Part shown: one piece after another, positions 8,629 through 17,620 of the stretch | Layout: each line of letters begins with the position of its first letter | Position numbering within the stretch: the stretch's first letter is position 1 | Origin: Actinocatenispora sp963805605 | Lineage (GTDB): Bacteria > Actinomycetota > Actinomycetes > Mycobacteriales > Micromonosporaceae | DNA length: 64,000 nucleotides | Assembly (NCBI GenBank): GCA_963805605.1 | Contig: CAWDUX010000003.1 | Coordinates: 248,001-312,000, forward strand | Reading direction: 5' to 3' | Program-made: the position numbers and the translations under genes | The notes under the pieces: model-generated | What the model saw: the letters and a program-made list of their open reading frames with translations, nothing else | The model's database searches: none | What the model was told of the DNA's origin: nothing

Positions 8629-9187
8629 ATCAGGAGTGAAAGCCGCGCAATCTGCGGAACCCGACACCTCCAGCCCAGCTGGCGCCGAGGTCGACACCAC
8701 GACGACCAAGCGCAGGCCCGCGCGCAAGCAGAGTGCGAAGACCGCCTCGGCCGGCGGGTCCACCAGTTCCCGCGGCAAGAGCACGGCCCGGGCGGGCAAG
8801 CCGGCGGCCGTGCCCCGCAAGACCCGGTCCGCGGACGAGACCGAGAAGATCCGGACCGCACTCAACGGCCGGCTCCTGGAACTCCGGACCGAATACGACA
8901 GCACGATGGCTGAGCTCACCGACCTGCAGCGTGACCGACTCACCGATTCGGCGGGCGACGATCAGGCCGACACCGGCACCAAGACCCTCGAGCGTGAGCA
9001 GGAGATCTCCCTGGCCAACGGCATCCGGGACCGGATGACCCAGGTCGAGCGGGCCCTCGAACGTCTCGACGGCGGGCATTACGGATACTGTGAGCGGTGC
9101 GGAAATCCGATTCCCGCAGAGAGGCTCGCGGCCTTCCCGTCGGCGACGCTCTGCGTGTCCTGTAAGCAGCTGGAGGAACGGCGCTGA
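8618..9187 (+). CDS. DksA/TraR-type zinc-finger protein with basic N-terminal extension
   Basis: 189 aa. About 75 residues of Lys/Ser/Ala-rich sequence precede the DksA/TraR region. A helical hairpin (about 80-155) leads to the C-terminal zinc finger CERCGNPIPAERLAAFPSA followed by CVSC, giving C-x2-C...C-x2-C. DksA-like proteins insert a coiled coil into RNA polymerase's secondary channel, but many actinobacterial members have not been studied. The ATG at 8618 is set by AAGGGGGCG at 8606-8614. The basic extension resembles nucleic-acid-binding tails. It is followed by lspA with a 4-base overlap. Confidence 0.88.
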   Translation: MTTKSGVKAAQSAEPDTSSPAGAEVDTTTTKRRPARKQSAKTASAGGSTSSRGKSTARAGKPAAVPRKTRSADETEKIRTALNGRLLELRTEYDSTMAELTDLQRDRLTDSAGDDQADTGTKTLEREQEISLANGIRDRMTQVERALERLDGGHYGYCERCGNPIPAERLAAFPSATLCVSCKQLEERR

Positions 9188-9972
9188 AGCCAGACGACAC
9201 CGAGCGGGAGCCCGCCGCCAGCGGGCCTCGTTCGGACAACACTGCCCGGTCCCGCGGAACCGTAGGTTGGTTGGCGACCGTGGCACTGATCATTCTTGCC
9301 GCCGATGTGCTCACCAAGGCACTTGCGGTCGCCAAGCTCAGCGACCAGGAACCGGTGCGTCTGCTCGGTGGTGCGGTCTACCTGACTCTGACCCGCAACA
9401 CCGGTGCGGCCTTCAATCTCGGCGCCGGGTACACGGCGGTGCTGGCGATCGTCGCCGCAGTCGTCATCGTGGTGATCATCCGGTTCGCCAGTCGGCTGGG
9501 TTCCCGGCCGTGGGCGCTGGCGCTGGGCCTGGTGCTCGGAGGTGCCGCCGGCAATCTGACCGACCGGCTGTTCCGGGCGCCAGGACCGTTCCGGGGCGGC
9601 GTGATCGACTTCATCAGTCTGTTCGGACCGTACGGCCATCCGTGGCCGATCTTCAACGTCGCCGACTCCAGCCTGGTGGTGGGCGTGATCCTTGCCGTCA
9701 CGCTGGAACTGACCGGACGACGGTTGGACGGGGGTCGGACCCGGCGCGGTGTCGAAGCGGACGCGGATGCGGACACGCCTTCCACCGGGGATGGCGCGCG
9801 GTCGAAGACCGGCGCTCCGGAAACGGGAGAGCGGGCGGGCTCGGCCACCACGCCGGTGGGAGAGGGTCCAGAACAGAATCCGATCACCGGACCGGACCGG
9901 GCCGGGCCGGCGCCGTGGAGCGACGGCCGGGCGGACAAGAGGACAGGCAGTTCCGCTGCCGGTGCGTCATGA
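9184..9972 (+). CDS. lspA: Lipoprotein signal peptidase LspA, probable CTG start
   Basis: About 262 aa. LspA removes signal peptides from prolipoproteins in the membrane after Lgt has acted. Conserved blocks are AADVLTKALA, TRNTGAAFNLG, GNLTDRLFR, GVIDFI and FNVADSSLVVG; the Asp residues in GVIDF and NVADS are the family's catalytic pair. Four membrane segments are visible. No ATG or GTG precedes the first segment. A CTG at 9184 overlaps the previous TGA (CTGA) and has GGAGG 7 bases upstream, so it is the most likely start. A TTG at 9271 would leave the first segment without its cytoplasmic head. A hydrophilic tail of about 80 residues is unusual. Confidence 0.88.
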   Translation: MKPDDTEREPAASGPRSDNTARSRGTVGWLATVALIILAADVLTKALAVAKLSDQEPVRLLGGAVYLTLTRNTGAAFNLGAGYTAVLAIVAAVVIVVIIRFASRLGSRPWALALGLVLGGAAGNLTDRLFRAPGPFRGGVIDFISLFGPYGHPWPIFNVADSSLVVGVILAVTLELTGRRLDGGRTRRGVEADADADTPSTGDGARSKTGAPETGERAGSATTPVGEGPEQNPITGPDRAGPAPWSDGRADKRTGSSAAGAS

Positions 9973-10928
9973 GCAGGTCGCCGAAGACCGCCGCACCGCG
10001 CGGGGAGCACCGGTCCCTGCCCGTACCGGAAGGTCTGGCCGGGATGCGGGTGGACCAGGCCATCGCGCGGCTCTTCGGTCTGTCCAGGACGTTGGCCGCG
10101 ACCCTGGTCGCAGATGGTTCGGTGCTGCTGGACGGTGCCGCGCCGGCAAAGTCCGAACGGGTTCATCCGGGTGCCTTCCTTGAGGTCACCCTGCCAGGGT
10201 CGGAGCCGGTCGAACCGGTCGAGGCACGGCCTGTCGCCGGCCTGCACGCCGTGTACACCGACGAGGACATCGTGGTGGTGGACAAGCCGGTGGGGGTCGC
10301 CGCCCATCCGAGCCCGGGGTGGAGTGGACCGACGGTCATCGGTGGTCTGGCCGCGATGGGCCATACCATCGCGACCAGCGGGGCCGCCGAACGCCAAGGG
10401 GTGGTGCACCGGCTCGACGTCGGTACGTCGGGGTTGATGGTGGTCGCCAAGAGTGAACTGGCCTACAGCGTGCTGAAACGTGCATTCAAGGTACGTGAGG
10501 TCGAGAAGCGATACCACGCGGTGGTACAGGGACATCTTGACCCTTTTCGGGGAACTATCGACGCGCCTATTGACCGTCACCCCGTTCACGACTACAAGTG
10601 GGCAGTGGTCTCAAACGGTAAGCGCAGCATCACACACTATGACACCGTCGAGGCGTTTCCGGCTGCCAGTCTGGTCGACGTGCGGCTGGAGACCGGTCGC
10701 ACCCACCAGATCCGGGTACATTTCTCCGCGCTTCGGCATCCCTGCGTGGGTGATCTGACCTACGGGGCCGATCCGACGCTGGCCCAGCGGCTCGGACTTT
10801 CCCGACAGTGGCTGCACGCCCGGGAGTTGTCGTTCGATCATCCGTCCAGCGGCGACCGGGTCAGATTCGTCAGTGACTATCCGGACGACCTCACTCATGC
10901 CCTCGCCGTGTTGCGGGGCGAGGACTAG
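9969..10928 (+). CDS. rluD: RluA/RluD-family 23S rRNA pseudouridine synthase
   Basis: 319 aa. An N-terminal S4 RNA-binding domain (about 20-85) is followed by the RluA-type catalytic domain with VVHRLDVGTSGLMVVAKS, whose Asp is the nucleophile, and GRTHQIRVH. The nearest characterised relatives modify helix 69 of 23S rRNA. It starts inside the lspA stop (ATGA); this lspA-rluD pairing is common across bacteria. A much longer reading of the same frame from 9090 runs antisense-like through lspA and is not coding. Confidence 0.93.
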   Translation: MSRSPKTAAPRGEHRSLPVPEGLAGMRVDQAIARLFGLSRTLAATLVADGSVLLDGAAPAKSERVHPGAFLEVTLPGSEPVEPVEARPVAGLHAVYTDEDIVVVDKPVGVAAHPSPGWSGPTVIGGLAAMGHTIATSGAAERQGVVHRLDVGTSGLMVVAKSELAYSVLKRAFKVREVEKRYHAVVQGHLDPFRGTIDAPIDRHPVHDYKWAVVSNGKRSITHYDTVEAFPAASLVDVRLETGRTHQIRVHFSALRHPCVGDLTYGADPTLAQRLGLSRQWLHARELSFDHPSSGDRVRFVSDYPDDLTHALAVLRGED

Positions 10929-10930
10929 AT

Positions 10931-12049
10931 GTGGGCCTCGTCCGGGCGCTGCGTGAGCTGGACCGGCGGCTGCTGCCGCCGGTCGCCGATCGACTGTTCC
11001 CGGCCGGCCGTCACCGGCGACGCCGGCCGCTCGGTGGCGGCAGCGTACTGCTGGCGGCTGTCGCCCTGTTGACCGCGACGCTGTGGTGGGTTCAGCACCC
11101 GGCCGCGCCACCGCCGCCGCATACCGTCGCCCGTGTTGGTATCGCCGACGGTGAGTCGCTACCGGGCTATGTGTCGGCGGCGCGGCAGCGACTGGACCGG
11201 TTGGCGGCCGCCCCGAAGGCGCACCGGCACGTCTACGCCCTGGTGTCGCTGACCGGCTACCTGTCTCCGTCCCGGTTGTCCGCGCTGATGGCGGGGGTTC
11301 GACCACACCGGGTGTACAGCCGGGTGCCCAGCGCCGGACTGGCCGTACAGGTCGCGGCGATCCCGGTCCGGCGGATACCGGCGGATGTCAACACGGGGAT
11401 GGACCGGCTCGCCCGGGACCGGCAGCGGATCGCCGCGGACTTCGGTCGACTGGCCGGGTCCACGACCGAGCCGGTCGACCCGGGCCACGATCAGTACCGG
11501 GTCGAGCAGCACGGCTACCAGATCGAGGCGTCCGCCTACCGGAGGCACTGCTCGTGTGTGTTCGCCGCAGTGGTGTGGGCGAGCCCGGCCGCTCTGTCGA
11601 CAGTTTCCCGCAGGCACTCGGTACGGGTGGTCGATCCGGCGTCGAACCTCACGTCTCTGTCCGGCGCGACCTTCACCGCGCCGCTGCCGGAACAGACCGG
11701 TTCGGCGGGGGACGCCGCCGCTGCCGGACCGGCCGAGTCCACGACGCCGGCTTCCACGCCGAGCGGTACGGATGCTCCTGTGCTGCCGGCGCCCGACCCG
11801 TCGGGGTCGGCCGGCGGACCGGCCCGGCCAGCTTCCCCCGACCCGTCGGGGTCGGCCGGCGGACCGGACCCGGCCCGGCCCGCTTCCCCCGGCCCGGAGC
11901 CGTCCGGAAGTGCATCGCCCAGTACCGTATCCACGGCCCCTGATCCGAGCGCCTCTGCCCCGGCGGATGTGCCCCGGCCGGAGGGTTCCACGCCGATCGA
12001 CGATCCGAAGAGCGCGAATGTCGCATCACGGCGCAATGGCGGTGGATAG
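10931..12049 (+). CDS. Single-pass protein with Pro/Ser-rich repeat tail, function unknown
   Basis: 372 aa, from a GTG two bases after the rluD stop. A basic cytoplasmic head (1-38), one membrane segment (about 39-55) and an extracellular domain of about 190 residues come first. The tail (about 255-355) is rich in Pro, Ser, Gly and Asp, including two copies of a DPSGSAGGPARPASP-like unit. It looks like an envelope protein whose repeat tail spans or decorates the wall. No family is recognised. Close spacing after rluD suggests co-transcription. Confidence 0.7.
   Translation: MGLVRALRELDRRLLPPVADRLFPAGRHRRRRPLGGGSVLLAAVALLTATLWWVQHPAAPPPPHTVARVGIADGESLPGYVSAARQRLDRLAAAPKAHRHVYALVSLTGYLSPSRLSALMAGVRPHRVYSRVPSAGLAVQVAAIPVRRIPADVNTGMDRLARDRQRIAADFGRLAGSTTEPVDPGHDQYRVEQHGYQIEASAYRRHCSCVFAAVVWASPAALSTVSRRHSVRVVDPASNLTSLSGATFTAPLPEQTGSAGDAAAAGPAESTTPASTPSGTDAPVLPAPDPSGSAGGPARPASPDPSGSAGGPDPARPASPGPEPSGSASPSTVSTAPDPSASAPADVPRPEGSTPIDDPKSANVASRRNGGG
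11792..11887 (+). repeat. Tandem coding repeat (about 45-51 bp, two copies)
   Basis: The first copy starts at 11792 and the second at 11837. The second has a 6-base insertion (an extra Asp-Pro). Copies are almost identical at DNA level, so the duplication is recent or subject to slippage. It lies inside the Pro/Ser-rich tail of the preceding gene. Confidence 0.85.
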
Positions 12050-12185
12050 TCGATGTTGCGCCGAACGGCACCGGTACGCCGGTGGCCCCGGTACGGCCGG
12101 CCGCGCAGGTGTGGTGGTGCGCGGCGTACCTGCCTCGTGACAGCAGCGTGACCTGCGGAGCGCACTGATGTTGGTGCGATGGGCG

Positions 12186-12201
12186 AATGATCCGAATCAT
12201 T
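12186..12201. promoter_or_regulatory. Small palindrome upstream of the ParA-like gene
   Basis: AATGAT and ATCATT are separated by 4 bases. It is A/T-rich in a GC-rich gap (12050-12338) that otherwise shows no gene. It may be an operator for the following gene; no promoter could be fixed with confidence. Confidence 0.3.
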
Positions 12202-12338
12202 GCGGTGAGCAGGAACGCAAACACGGCGCGCAGTCGGTGGTTGGATCGTTGAACCGGCGGGTGGGCCGACCGGGGGCTGGCAAAGCGTCGGCGGCTCCGT
12301 AGCCTGTGGAGAAGACAACGTCCGGGCAGGAGGCGAGC

Positions 12339-13430
12339 GTGGATCAGACCGGAGCCGGAGCGTACCGCGCCGGTGATTCGGGTTCGCGGTGGCGGAGCCT
12401 GTTGGGCAGAGGCCGTACGCGTGACCCGGACGCCCCGCCGGAGCGGCCGCAGACCGATCCTGACCTGCCTGTACCTGGTGGCCGGGTGACGCGGTCCCGG
12501 GTCGAGGCGCCGGTCGTACCCCGCCCGGCGCCACCGCCGGACCGACGGGCGAGCCGGATCGAGCGCACGCCACCGCGCTCGGCCCCGGTTCATGTCGCCG
12601 GGCACCGGCCGGCCGCCTTCGCGGACGGCTCGGTCGATGCCCTGCTCAGTGCGCTGCGGCGGGACTTCGGCCGATCCCGGGTGATTGCCTTCGTCAACCC
12701 GAAGGGCGGTGTACACAAGACCACCGCGACGGTACTGACCGCGGCGACGATGGGAAGCGCCCGGCGCGGCGGCGTGCTGGCGTGGGACGACAACGAGCTG
12801 CGCGGCACGCTGGGCCTGCGGGCCGGTACCGCCCGGCATGCCCGCACCATCCGGCACCTGGTCGACGACCTGATCCGGATCGAGTCCGGGTACGGCCAGC
12901 TCGCCGAGACGCTGGACGACTACCTGCGGCACACCCGGGACGGTTCGTTCGACGTGCTGGCCGGTGACGAGGATCCGCGGATCGCACGCAGACTGGACCC
13001 GGCCACGGTGCGCCGGGTGCTGGCCGTACTGGCCTCCACCCACGACGTGATCTGCGTGGACACCGGGAACAACGTGGAGAGCCCGAACTGGCAGACGGTG
13101 CTGCGCGCCGCAGACCAGGTGGTGGTGACCACGGTGCCCCGGGAGGACGCGGCCTTCACCGCGGACTGGATGCTGGATCTGCTCATCGAGGAGGGGCTGG
13201 GGGATCTGGTCGCCGGAGCGACCACGCTGATCAGCTGCCCCACTCCGAACCCGACGCCGTTGCTGGACGACCTGTTGAAGCACTTCGCGGGGCGTACCCG
13301 TACCGCGGTGATGGTGCCCTACGACCCGGCGCTGGAGGTGGGTTCGATGATCGAATACTCTGCGCTGCAGCCAGCCACCAGGATGGCCTGGCTCTACGCC
13401 GCAGTGGCGATCAGCGACCCGTTCGGTTGA
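12339..13430 (+). CDS. ParA/MinD-like ATPase (deviant Walker A)
   Basis: 363 aa. About 115 residues of Arg/Pro-rich sequence precede the P-loop NTPase domain. The deviant Walker A reads NPKGGVHKTT; the signature Lys and KT are kept, but His replaces the usual Gly. WDDNELRGTLG and VICVDTGNN fit the switch I and Walker B regions. The domain resembles the SIMIBI ATPases often annotated as chromosome partitioning or EspI-like in actinobacteria. No parB or parS-like partner lies beside it, so a role in chromosome segregation is not supported by context. The GTG at 12339 follows AGGAGG by 5 bases. Confidence 0.78.
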   Translation: MDQTGAGAYRAGDSGSRWRSLLGRGRTRDPDAPPERPQTDPDLPVPGGRVTRSRVEAPVVPRPAPPPDRRASRIERTPPRSAPVHVAGHRPAAFADGSVDALLSALRRDFGRSRVIAFVNPKGGVHKTTATVLTAATMGSARRGGVLAWDDNELRGTLGLRAGTARHARTIRHLVDDLIRIESGYGQLAETLDDYLRHTRDGSFDVLAGDEDPRIARRLDPATVRRVLAVLASTHDVICVDTGNNVESPNWQTVLRAADQVVVTTVPREDAAFTADWMLDLLIEEGLGDLVAGATTLISCPTPNPTPLLDDLLKHFAGRTRTAVMVPYDPALEVGSMIEYSALQPATRMAWLYAAVAISDPFG

Positions 13431-13501
13431 TCTGAGGCCCGTCCGCCCGACGGGTCGGGCACCGCGGCCGAGGGGTGACGGGCTCTGAGAGGATCGACGC
13501 G

Positions 13502-14266
13502 ATGGACACGACGACCTCCCCCCTTCCGACACCGCCGGACGGCAACCGGGCTTCACCGGCTGGCGACACGACCGCGCATGATCTGCCCGCCCGGGGCGTC
13601 GAGGCGTTCGTACTCGTGGCGACCGCGCTGATGGTCGCGGCTGCGGGCGTACCGCTGGGCCTGCTCTGGTCCGTGATGTCGGGGCGGGTCGATCTCGTGA
13701 TGACCCGCGACGGCGCGATGTACGGGCTGGAGACCGAGGTCTTCGCCGCGGCCGACGGCTGGTTCACCCTCCTGACGGCGGCGGCCGGGTTGGTGGCCGC
13801 GCTGTTGAGCTGGCTGGTGCTGCGCCGCTTCCGTGGGCCGTTGATGATGATCGCGGTGACCCTCGGTGCCGGCGGATCTGCCCTGCTGACCAGCCTGGTG
13901 GGCAGCCGGTCGGGCACGGACGACTACCGGTACCTGCTCGACCATGCCGCGATCGGTTGGCTGTTCCCGATGCCGCTGCATCTGGGCGCGAAGGGCGCGC
14001 TGGCAGTGGAGGCGCTGGTCTGCGTACTGGTCTACACCGTTCTGGCGGGTTGTTCCCGGTTTCCGGGGCTGCATCCGCAGCGGGTGCGGCTGCCCCGGTG
14101 GGGCCACGGGACATATCCCACCGCTGCCGCCCAGGATGGACCGATCCCGGTGGCGGGTGACGCGGACCCCGGGCCGGTGTCCCGCCCGCCCGCAACCGAC
14201 CCCCCGGCACCGCTGCCCCACACGCCGGGTGAGTGGCCTGACGCGCCGGGTCGTACCGGGCACTGA
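13502..14266 (+). CDS. DUF2567-like membrane protein
   Basis: About 254 aa. Four hydrophobic segments are visible (about 33-57, 80-103, 110-132 and 165-185), with an exposed loop between the first two containing GLETEVFAAADGWF. The tail is Pro/Asp-rich. The pattern matches actinobacterial DUF2567 proteins as I remember them; no function is known. The ATG at 13502 follows GAGAGGATC; a GTG at 13475 is an alternative. Confidence 0.65.
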   Translation: MDTTTSPLPTPPDGNRASPAGDTTAHDLPARGVEAFVLVATALMVAAAGVPLGLLWSVMSGRVDLVMTRDGAMYGLETEVFAAADGWFTLLTAAAGLVAALLSWLVLRRFRGPLMMIAVTLGAGGSALLTSLVGSRSGTDDYRYLLDHAAIGWLFPMPLHLGAKGALAVEALVCVLVYTVLAGCSRFPGLHPQRVRLPRWGHGTYPTAAAQDGPIPVAGDADPGPVSRPPATDPPAPLPHTPGEWPDAPGRTGH

Positions 14267-14289
14267 ACTGCCACCGAGCGCCGTGCTGC

Positions 14290-15012
14290 TCAGTTCGTCC
14301 CAGGGGCGATCTGGAATTCGGTGAGCGGTGCCGGCACCGCGTGCAGCGCGCCGAGCAGACCTGCCTCCCGCCGCAGCATCGTCAACTCGGCGTGCAGCCG
14401 GGTCGCGGTGTCCGGCGCGGCGAGCAACCGCTGCCGGTCCGCCACGGCCAGCGAGGCGCTCGCGGCGACCAGATGGGCCAGTACCGCCGGATCCTCGGGT
14501 AGCTGTTCGCTGCCCGGGTCCAGGTCGCCAACCACACCGTTGCTCTCCGCGTCCACCGTTGCGGTGTCCGACACCTCGGCCAGGACGCGCAGGTAATGCC
14601 GGAACGCCGCCAGCACATTGGGCGCCAGCCGTTGCGCGAGCCCAGGTGTGCCCACCTGGTCGGGCAGCCACTCGACCTCGGCCCGCGGGTAGGGCGCGGT
14701 GGCGTTGTCCAGGCCTCGCCGGCGGAATCGCCGGCGGCCGACCGTCACCACGTCGTATCTGCCGTCCGAGTAGCTCTTGACCTGCCGTAGCTCCGCGCTG
14801 CAGCCGATCCGGTAAAGGGAGGAGTCGTCATGTTCGCCGGTTTCTGTCCCGCGCCGGATGGCGACCACGCCGAATTCGCGGTCCGTAGCGGTCGGTCGCT
14901 GCGTCAGGTCCCGGATCAGCGCCCGGTACCGGGGCTCGAAGACGTGCAGCGGCAGTACGACACCCGGGAACAGCACCGTCCCGAGCGGGAAGAGCGGGAT
15001 GGCATCAGTCAC
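14290..15012 (-). CDS. Lon substrate-binding (LON-N) domain protein
   Basis: 240 aa on the reverse strand. The N-terminus IPLFPLGTVLFPGVVLPLHVFEPRY is typical of the LON-N/PUA-like domain, read from about residue 4. FGVVAIRRGTE and DGRYDVVTVG continue the fold, and a helical region fills the C-terminus. There is no ATPase or protease domain, so this is a stand-alone LON-N protein of the kind common in actinobacteria. The start is uncertain: the GTG at 15012 lies very close to its purine-rich stretch, and a TTG further upstream at 15066 is possible. It is convergent with the DUF2567 gene and divergent from hisD. Confidence 0.85.
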   Translation of the reverse strand: MTDAIPLFPLGTVLFPGVVLPLHVFEPRYRALIRDLTQRPTATDREFGVVAIRRGTETGEHDDSSLYRIGCSAELRQVKSYSDGRYDVVTVGRRRFRRRGLDNATAPYPRAEVEWLPDQVGTPGLAQRLAPNVLAAFRHYLRVLAEVSDTATVDAESNGVVGDLDPGSEQLPEDPAVLAHLVAASASLAVADRQRLLAAPDTATRLHAELTMLRREAGLLGALHAVPAPLTEFQIAPGTN

Positions 15013-15160
15013 CTCTTCAGCGTAAGCGGCCGGCGACCGGCTGCGTACCCGTCGCGTTGGCTGCAACGTTTGTCGGGTTTGGTGATTGACAGGAAAGTTG
15101 CCGGACGTGTGCTGTGTCTCGGCTGCCTGCGGGCACGGGGTTCCCGCTGGTCGGAACGCC

Positions 15161-15173
15161 TAAGCTGGGTTGT
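15161..15173 (+). promoter_or_regulatory. Leaderless promoter of the his operon
   Basis: A -10 box TAAGCT (15161-15166) ends 7 bases before the GTG of hisD, and no ribosome-binding site separates them. Transcription would start at the initiation codon. The -35 region is weak. Confidence 0.6.
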
Positions 15174-16487
15174 GTGCTGAACCGTGTCGACCTGCGTGGC
15201 TCCACCACGGACCCACGTGACCTGCTGCCCCGTGCCGAACTCGACGTGGCGGCCGCGATCGAGCAGATCCGGCCCACGGTCGAGGCGGTCCATCAGCATG
15301 GCATCGACGCTGTGCTCGCGGCCAGCGAGCGGTTCGACAAGGTTCGCCCCGACCGCCTGAAGGTCGCCCCCGAGCAGTTGCGGGCGGCTGCCGCGCAGCT
15401 CGACCCCACGGTGCGCGCCGCCCTGGTGGAATCGACCGAGCGGGCCCGGCGGGTGCACGCGGACCAGCGCCGCGGTGAGGTACAGACCCAGGTCGTACCG
15501 GGTGGCACCGTCACCGAACGCTGGGTGCCGGTGTCCCGGGTGGGTCTCTACGTGCCGGGCGGGTTGACGCCGCTGCTGTCCAGCGTGGTGATGAACGTGG
15601 TGCCGGCCCAGGTGGCCGGGGTGGAGTCGATCGCGGTGGCGTCCCCGCCGCAACGTGACACCGGCCTGCCGGGCGCCGGCGTGCTGGCCGCCTGCGCGCT
15701 GCTCGGCGTGGACGAGGTGTACGCGATGGGTGGTTCGCAGGCCATCGCCGGGCTCGCCTACGGCCTGCGTGACGCCGACGGCGACTGGCTGTGCGAGCCG
15801 GTCGACATGGTGACTGGTCCGGGCAACGTCTACGTCACGGCCGCCAAGCGGCTGCTGCGCGGCGTGGTCGGCATCGACTCGGAGGCGGGTACCACCGAGA
15901 TCGCGATCCTGGCCGACGACACAGCCGACCCGGCGCACATCGCGGCGGACCTGATCAGCCAGGCCGAGCACGACCCGGCTGCGGCGAGCGTACTGGTGAC
16001 CGCCAGTGAACCACTGCTCGCCGCGGTGGAGGCCGAACTCTCCCGGCAGGTGCCGCAGGCCCGGCACCGGGAGCGCATCACCACCGCGCTGTCCGGTAAG
16101 CAGTCGGGCGTGGTGCTGGTCGACGATGTCGAGCACGGGTTGCGGGTGGTGAACCGTTACGCCGCTGAGCACCTGGAGATCCAGACCGCCGAGGCGGCAC
16201 TGGTGGCCGCCCGGGTGCGCAGCGCGGGCGCGGTGTTCGTCGGCCCCTACTCGCCGGTGTCGCTCGGCGACTACTGCGCCGGCTCCAACCACGTACTGCC
16301 CACCGGTGGCTGCGCCCGGCACTCGTCGGGTCTGTCGGTGCAGTCCTTCCTGCGCGGTATCCACGTGGTGGACTACACCGCGTCGGCGCTGCGGGAGGTG
16401 GCCGGGCACGTACTGGCTCTGTCCGAGGCCGAGGATCTGCCGGCGCACGGTCAGGCCGTCAGCGTCCGGTTCGGGTCAGGGCAGTGA
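15174..16487 (+). CDS. hisD: Histidinol dehydrogenase
   Basis: 437 aa. It oxidises L-histidinol to L-histidine in two NAD-dependent steps. Family blocks include VGLYVPGGLTPLLSSVVMN, the substrate/zinc region EAGTTEIAILADD, DLISQAEHDP and GSNHVLPTGGCARHSSGLS. Length is normal. First gene of the his operon, it ends in a GTGA overlap with hisC. A start further upstream (15114) would include the promoter and is rejected in favour of the GTG at 15174. Confidence 0.97.
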   Translation: MLNRVDLRGSTTDPRDLLPRAELDVAAAIEQIRPTVEAVHQHGIDAVLAASERFDKVRPDRLKVAPEQLRAAAAQLDPTVRAALVESTERARRVHADQRRGEVQTQVVPGGTVTERWVPVSRVGLYVPGGLTPLLSSVVMNVVPAQVAGVESIAVASPPQRDTGLPGAGVLAACALLGVDEVYAMGGSQAIAGLAYGLRDADGDWLCEPVDMVTGPGNVYVTAAKRLLRGVVGIDSEAGTTEIAILADDTADPAHIAADLISQAEHDPAAASVLVTASEPLLAAVEAELSRQVPQARHRERITTALSGKQSGVVLVDDVEHGLRVVNRYAAEHLEIQTAEAALVAARVRSAGAVFVGPYSPVSLGDYCAGSNHVLPTGGCARHSSGLSVQSFLRGIHVVDYTASALREVAGHVLALSEAEDLPAHGQAVSVRFGSGQ

Positions 16488-17620
16488 ACGCAGAGCTAGG
16501 TGACCTGCCGCTGCGCGACGACCTGCGGGGTCGCCGACCGTACGGTGCTCCGCAGCTGGATGTGCCGGTACGGCTCAACACCAACGAGAACTCCTACCCG
16601 GTACCCGACGACGTCGTCGAGGCGCTGGGTAAGGCGCTGGGTGGCGAGTTGCGGTCACTCAACCGCTATCCGGACCGGGACGCGGTCGCCTTGCGTCGGG
16701 ATCTGGCCGACTACCTGACCGGGCGGCACGGGCACCGGTTGACCGTCGAGCAGGTGTGGGCGGCGAACGGATCCAACGAGGTGCTGCAGCAGTTGCTGCA
16801 GGCGTTCGGCGGTGCTGGTCGGACCGCGCTCGGCTTCACCCCGGCGTACTCGATGCATCCGCTGATCGCGTCGGGCACCGGCACCAGTTGGGTGGACGGG
16901 CCGCGACGAGCCGACTTCGGTATCGACACCGGGGAGGCGCTCGCCGCGATCTCCGAGCACCAGCCGGACGTGGTGTTCGTCTGTTCACCCAACAACCCGA
17001 CGGGTACCGCGGTCGACCTGGATGTGCTGGCCGCGGTCGCGACCGCGGCCCCCGGCATGGTGGTGGTGGACGAGGCGTACGCGGAGTTCGCCCGCCCGGG
17101 CACCCCCAGCGCTCTGGACCTGCTGGCGGAGTTTCCCCGGCTGGTGGTCACCCGGACGATGAGCAAGGCCTTCGCGTTGGCCGGCGCGCGGCTCGGCTAC
17201 TTCGCCGCGACGCCCGCGGTGGTCGAGGCGGTGCAACTGGTACGGCTGCCCTACCACCTGTCGTCGCTGACCCAGGCCGCAGCGCGGGCCGCGCTCGGGC
17301 ACGCGGACACGTTGCTGGCGACGGCGGACGCGATCAAGCTCGAACGGGACCGGATCGTCCGGGAGGTCCGGGCGATGGGTCTGCGGGTCGCCGACAGCGA
17401 CGCCAACTTCGTGCTGTTCGGCGGTTTTCCCGATGAGGACCAGCAACGGCTGTGGCAGGAGATGCTGGAGCACGGGGTGCTGATCCGCGATGTCGGGCTT
17501 CCCGGCTGGCTGCGGGTGACCGCCGGCACCCCCGCGGAGACCGACGCGTTCCTCACTGCACTACGTTCGGTGCACCCGATGGATCCCGGTCGGCCCACCG
17601 GACACCGGGGGCAACCATGA
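16484..17620 (+). CDS. hisC: Histidinol-phosphate aminotransferase
   Basis: 378 aa, fold-type I PLP enzyme making histidinol phosphate from imidazole-acetol phosphate and glutamate. RLNTNENSYPVP, ANGSNEVLQQLLQAFGG, CSPNNPTGTAVD and VVDEAYAEFA are present, and TRTMSKAFALAGARLGY carries the PLP lysine. It starts inside hisD's stop and overlaps hisB's ATGA. The full-length, standard gene order leaves little doubt. Confidence 0.96.
   Translation: MNAELGDLPLRDDLRGRRPYGAPQLDVPVRLNTNENSYPVPDDVVEALGKALGGELRSLNRYPDRDAVALRRDLADYLTGRHGHRLTVEQVWAANGSNEVLQQLLQAFGGAGRTALGFTPAYSMHPLIASGTGTSWVDGPRRADFGIDTGEALAAISEHQPDVVFVCSPNNPTGTAVDLDVLAAVATAAPGMVVVDEAYAEFARPGTPSALDLLAEFPRLVVTRTMSKAFALAGARLGYFAATPAVVEAVQLVRLPYHLSSLTQAAARAALGHADTLLATADAIKLERDRIVREVRAMGLRVADSDANFVLFGGFPDEDQQRLWQEMLEHGVLIRDVGLPGWLRVTAGTPAETDAFLTALRSVHPMDPGRPTGHRGQP

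Noticed and set aside
9090..9968. Long in-frame extension upstream of rluD
   Set aside because: Runs through lspA in another frame and is Arg/Gly-rich. The rluD ATG at 9969 in an ATGA overlap starts a normal-length enzyme.
11792..11887. Mobile element or minisatellite insertion
   Set aside because: The repeat stays in frame and encodes the Pro/Ser-rich tail, so it is a coding repeat.
11673..13556. 627-codon reverse-strand open frame
   Set aside because: Covers the repeat-tailed protein and the ParA-like gene; low-complexity translation.
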